A DNA stretch of 64,000 nt, from NCBI RefSeq assembly GCF_025971925.1, contig NZ_JAPDHV010000004.1, positions 62,001 through 126,000 on the forward strand. The letters are read 5' to 3'. The position numbers and the translations under genes are program-made. Below are positions 62,691 to 64,000 of this stretch, in pieces. The stretch is from Chryseobacterium oryctis (lineage in GTDB: Bacteria > Bacteroidota > Bacteroidia > Flavobacteriales > Weeksellaceae). Below the pieces are notes generated by a model. That model made no database searches, had not been told where the DNA came from, and saw only the letters and a program-made list of their open reading frames with translations. How positions within the stretch are numbered: position 1 is the first letter of the stretch; each line of letters starts with the position of its first letter.

Positions 62691-63983
62691 ATGATGGATA
62701 AAACCTCGAAACTCAACGATTCTTGGGAGAAAATTTTTAATAAATATAAAATTCTCGAAAAGATTTCAGATGAAGGACATTTTAATATAACAGCAACGGA
62801 AATCAACGAGTTTAGAGAGGCAAGATTGATGACAAAATTTGATCACAAATCTCAGCTTCCAAAGCTTTTTCATGAACATGATTTGTCTATTTTACCCACT
62901 TCCAGAGGCGGATATGTAATTGGCGCTTTCAAAACTTTCCATGAGTTTAATGATGATGATACTTCTGTTTCAAAAATTAATTTTCCTGCTTTTTTAGAGA
63001 GTCTGGATTTTAAAAATATTACGAGTGAAGCAGCGGCAATTAATTGTGCTTTTGTATCTAATATTTTGCAGGATTTTGTAGGAGAAAAAGCATTGTTTCC
63101 CACTGTAAGCGGAAGAATGGGATCTTCTGTTTTTGACTTTGATATCAATTCTTCAAACGGACTTTTTAAAGTAAATGTTGAAAATTCGCAGGTTGAAATT
63201 GATGGAGGATACGAAGGGGAACTTTCTTTAAGTATTATTGAAGCTAAAAATTATATTTCGAAAGATTTTCTTGTAAGGCAGTTGTATTATCCTTACAGAT
63301 TATGGAATGAAAGGGTAAAAAAGCATGTGAGACCGATTTTTCTTACCTATTCTAATGGTATTTTTCATTTAAGAGAATATGAATTTACAGAAGTCCAGAA
63401 ATATAATTCTTTGGTGCTGGTTCAGCATAAAAAATATACTGTACATGAAGGAAGTTTAACGTTTAATGTTCTGCAAGAACTCATTGATAAAACAGAAATC
63501 GTAAAAGAGCCTGAAATTCCGTTTCCTCAGGCTGATAGTTTTGAAAGGGTGGTTAATTTAGGAGAGTTACTTTTTGAGAAAGAATTTATATCTAAAGAAG
63601 ATATCACAAGAAATTATGATTTTGATGCCCGACAAACGGATTACTACTCCAATGCCGGAAAATATTTGGGGATTTTAGAGATAGGAAAAGATATTTTGAC
63701 TGGACAAATTGGCTGTTATTTGACCTCTACGGGCAAACGTCTTTTTAACCTTAACATTTTTGATAGGCAAAAAGAATTCATTAAGCTTATAATTGCACAT
63801 TCTGTTTTTAAGCAGACTTTAAAATTAGCACTTGAAAATAAGCAAATTCCTACAAAAGATGATGTAGTAGAAGTAATGATGAAATCAAATCTATACAATG
63901 TAAATTCTGAATCTACCTACAGAAGAAGATCTTCAACAGTTTTGGGGTGGCTGAACTGGATTGTAAGGCAGATCGAGGAGTAA
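62691..63983 (+). CDS. Type II restriction endonuclease-like protein
   Basis: A 430-aa protein resembling type II restriction enzymes with a PD-(D/E)XK core: VEIDGGYEG followed by LSIIEAKNYI supplies D, E and K (about residues 165-190). A DNA-binding region precedes it and a C-terminal winged helix (YRRRSSTVLGWLNWI) follows. It has its own -7 element (TAATTTTG at 62651-62658). No methyltransferase is seen before the window ends 17 nt later, so a partner may lie beyond. Start could be the second ATG at 62694. Confidence 0.7.
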   Translation: MMDKTSKLNDSWEKIFNKYKILEKISDEGHFNITATEINEFREARLMTKFDHKSQLPKLFHEHDLSILPTSRGGYVIGAFKTFHEFNDDDTSVSKINFPAFLESLDFKNITSEAAAINCAFVSNILQDFVGEKALFPTVSGRMGSSVFDFDINSSNGLFKVNVENSQVEIDGGYEGELSLSIIEAKNYISKDFLVRQLYYPYRLWNERVKKHVRPIFLTYSNGIFHLREYEFTEVQKYNSLVLVQHKKYTVHEGSLTFNVLQELIDKTEIVKEPEIPFPQADSFERVVNLGELLFEKEFISKEDITRNYDFDARQTDYYSNAGKYLGILEIGKDILTGQIGCYLTSTGKRLFNLNIFDRQKEFIKLIIAHSVFKQTLKLALENKQIPTKDDVVEVMMKSNLYNVNSESTYRRRSSTVLGWLNWIVRQIEE

Positions 63984-64000
63984 TTTTATTATCTTAAAAT

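Overview
This window looks like a chromosomal segment of a Flavobacteriia bacterium, most like Chryseobacterium or another Weeksellaceae. The evidence is the low G+C content, the recurrent -7 promoter element TAnnTTTG of Bacteroidetes, a type II-C CRISPR-Cas9 locus with a 47-nt repeat, TolC-fused CusA efflux pumps, TonB receptors and the absence of Shine-Dalgarno-rich starts. No rRNA or tRNA gene was seen.

Layout. 0-7 kb is core: pstSCAB phosphate uptake (no phoU), an aminopeptidase P and mnmE. 7.0-22.2 kb is a 15.2-kb integrative mobilizable element inserted in the 3' end of mnmE. It carries a tyrosine integrase, an excisionase-like HTH protein, two replication proteins separated by an iteron-like cluster, a candidate oriT, MobC, a relaxase and a coupling protein. 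Its cargo is a GIY-YIG-like protein, a TraM-like secreted fragment and a Gabija-type defence pair (GajA and GajB) followed by a PD-(D/E)XK nuclease. Both ends encode the last residues of MnmE (F-C-I-G-K-stop) with synonymous differences, so the target gene is rebuilt on insertion. 22.2-27 kb holds a DUF1826 gene and an iron-uptake cluster whose TonB receptor is broken by one in-frame TGA. 27-29 kb has two tandem secreted paralogues.

29.1-37.6 kb is the CRISPR locus: about 1 kb of non-coding DNA, then cas9, cas1, cas2 and an array of 26 repeats and 25 spacers of exactly 30 nt. The non-coding part has an intact tracrRNA gene on the minus strand beside cas9 and a second, decayed tracrRNA copy 563 bp away. 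Between them lies a crRNA-repeat-like element on the plus strand with its own well-formed promoter, followed by a run of hairpins. This resembles in layout a dedicated Cas9 guide RNA (compare the scaRNA of Francisella or tracr-L of Streptococcus) and is the most unusual thing in the window. The repeat itself contains a near-consensus Bacteroidetes promoter pointing along the crRNA strand.

37.7-48.9 kb is a nitrite/nitric oxide island: two Rrf2 regulators, copper nitrite reductase NirK, a SUMF1-type lipoprotein, SCO and cytochrome c lipoproteins, the iron-sulfur repair protein RIC, a quinol-type NO reductase, hemerythrin, a polytopic membrane protein, an outer-membrane barrel and a cytochrome c'-like protein. 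A shared inverted-repeat motif sits at the -33 region of nirK and of the cytochrome c' gene. 49.1-55.1 kb is a metal efflux operon. 55.3-59.9 kb holds a sulfur operon (TauE/SafE exporter, persulfide dioxygenase-rhodanese fusion, two YeeE/YedE transporters) next to a Crp/Fnr regulator. 60.1-64 kb holds a type II P-type ATPase and a restriction-endonuclease-like gene.
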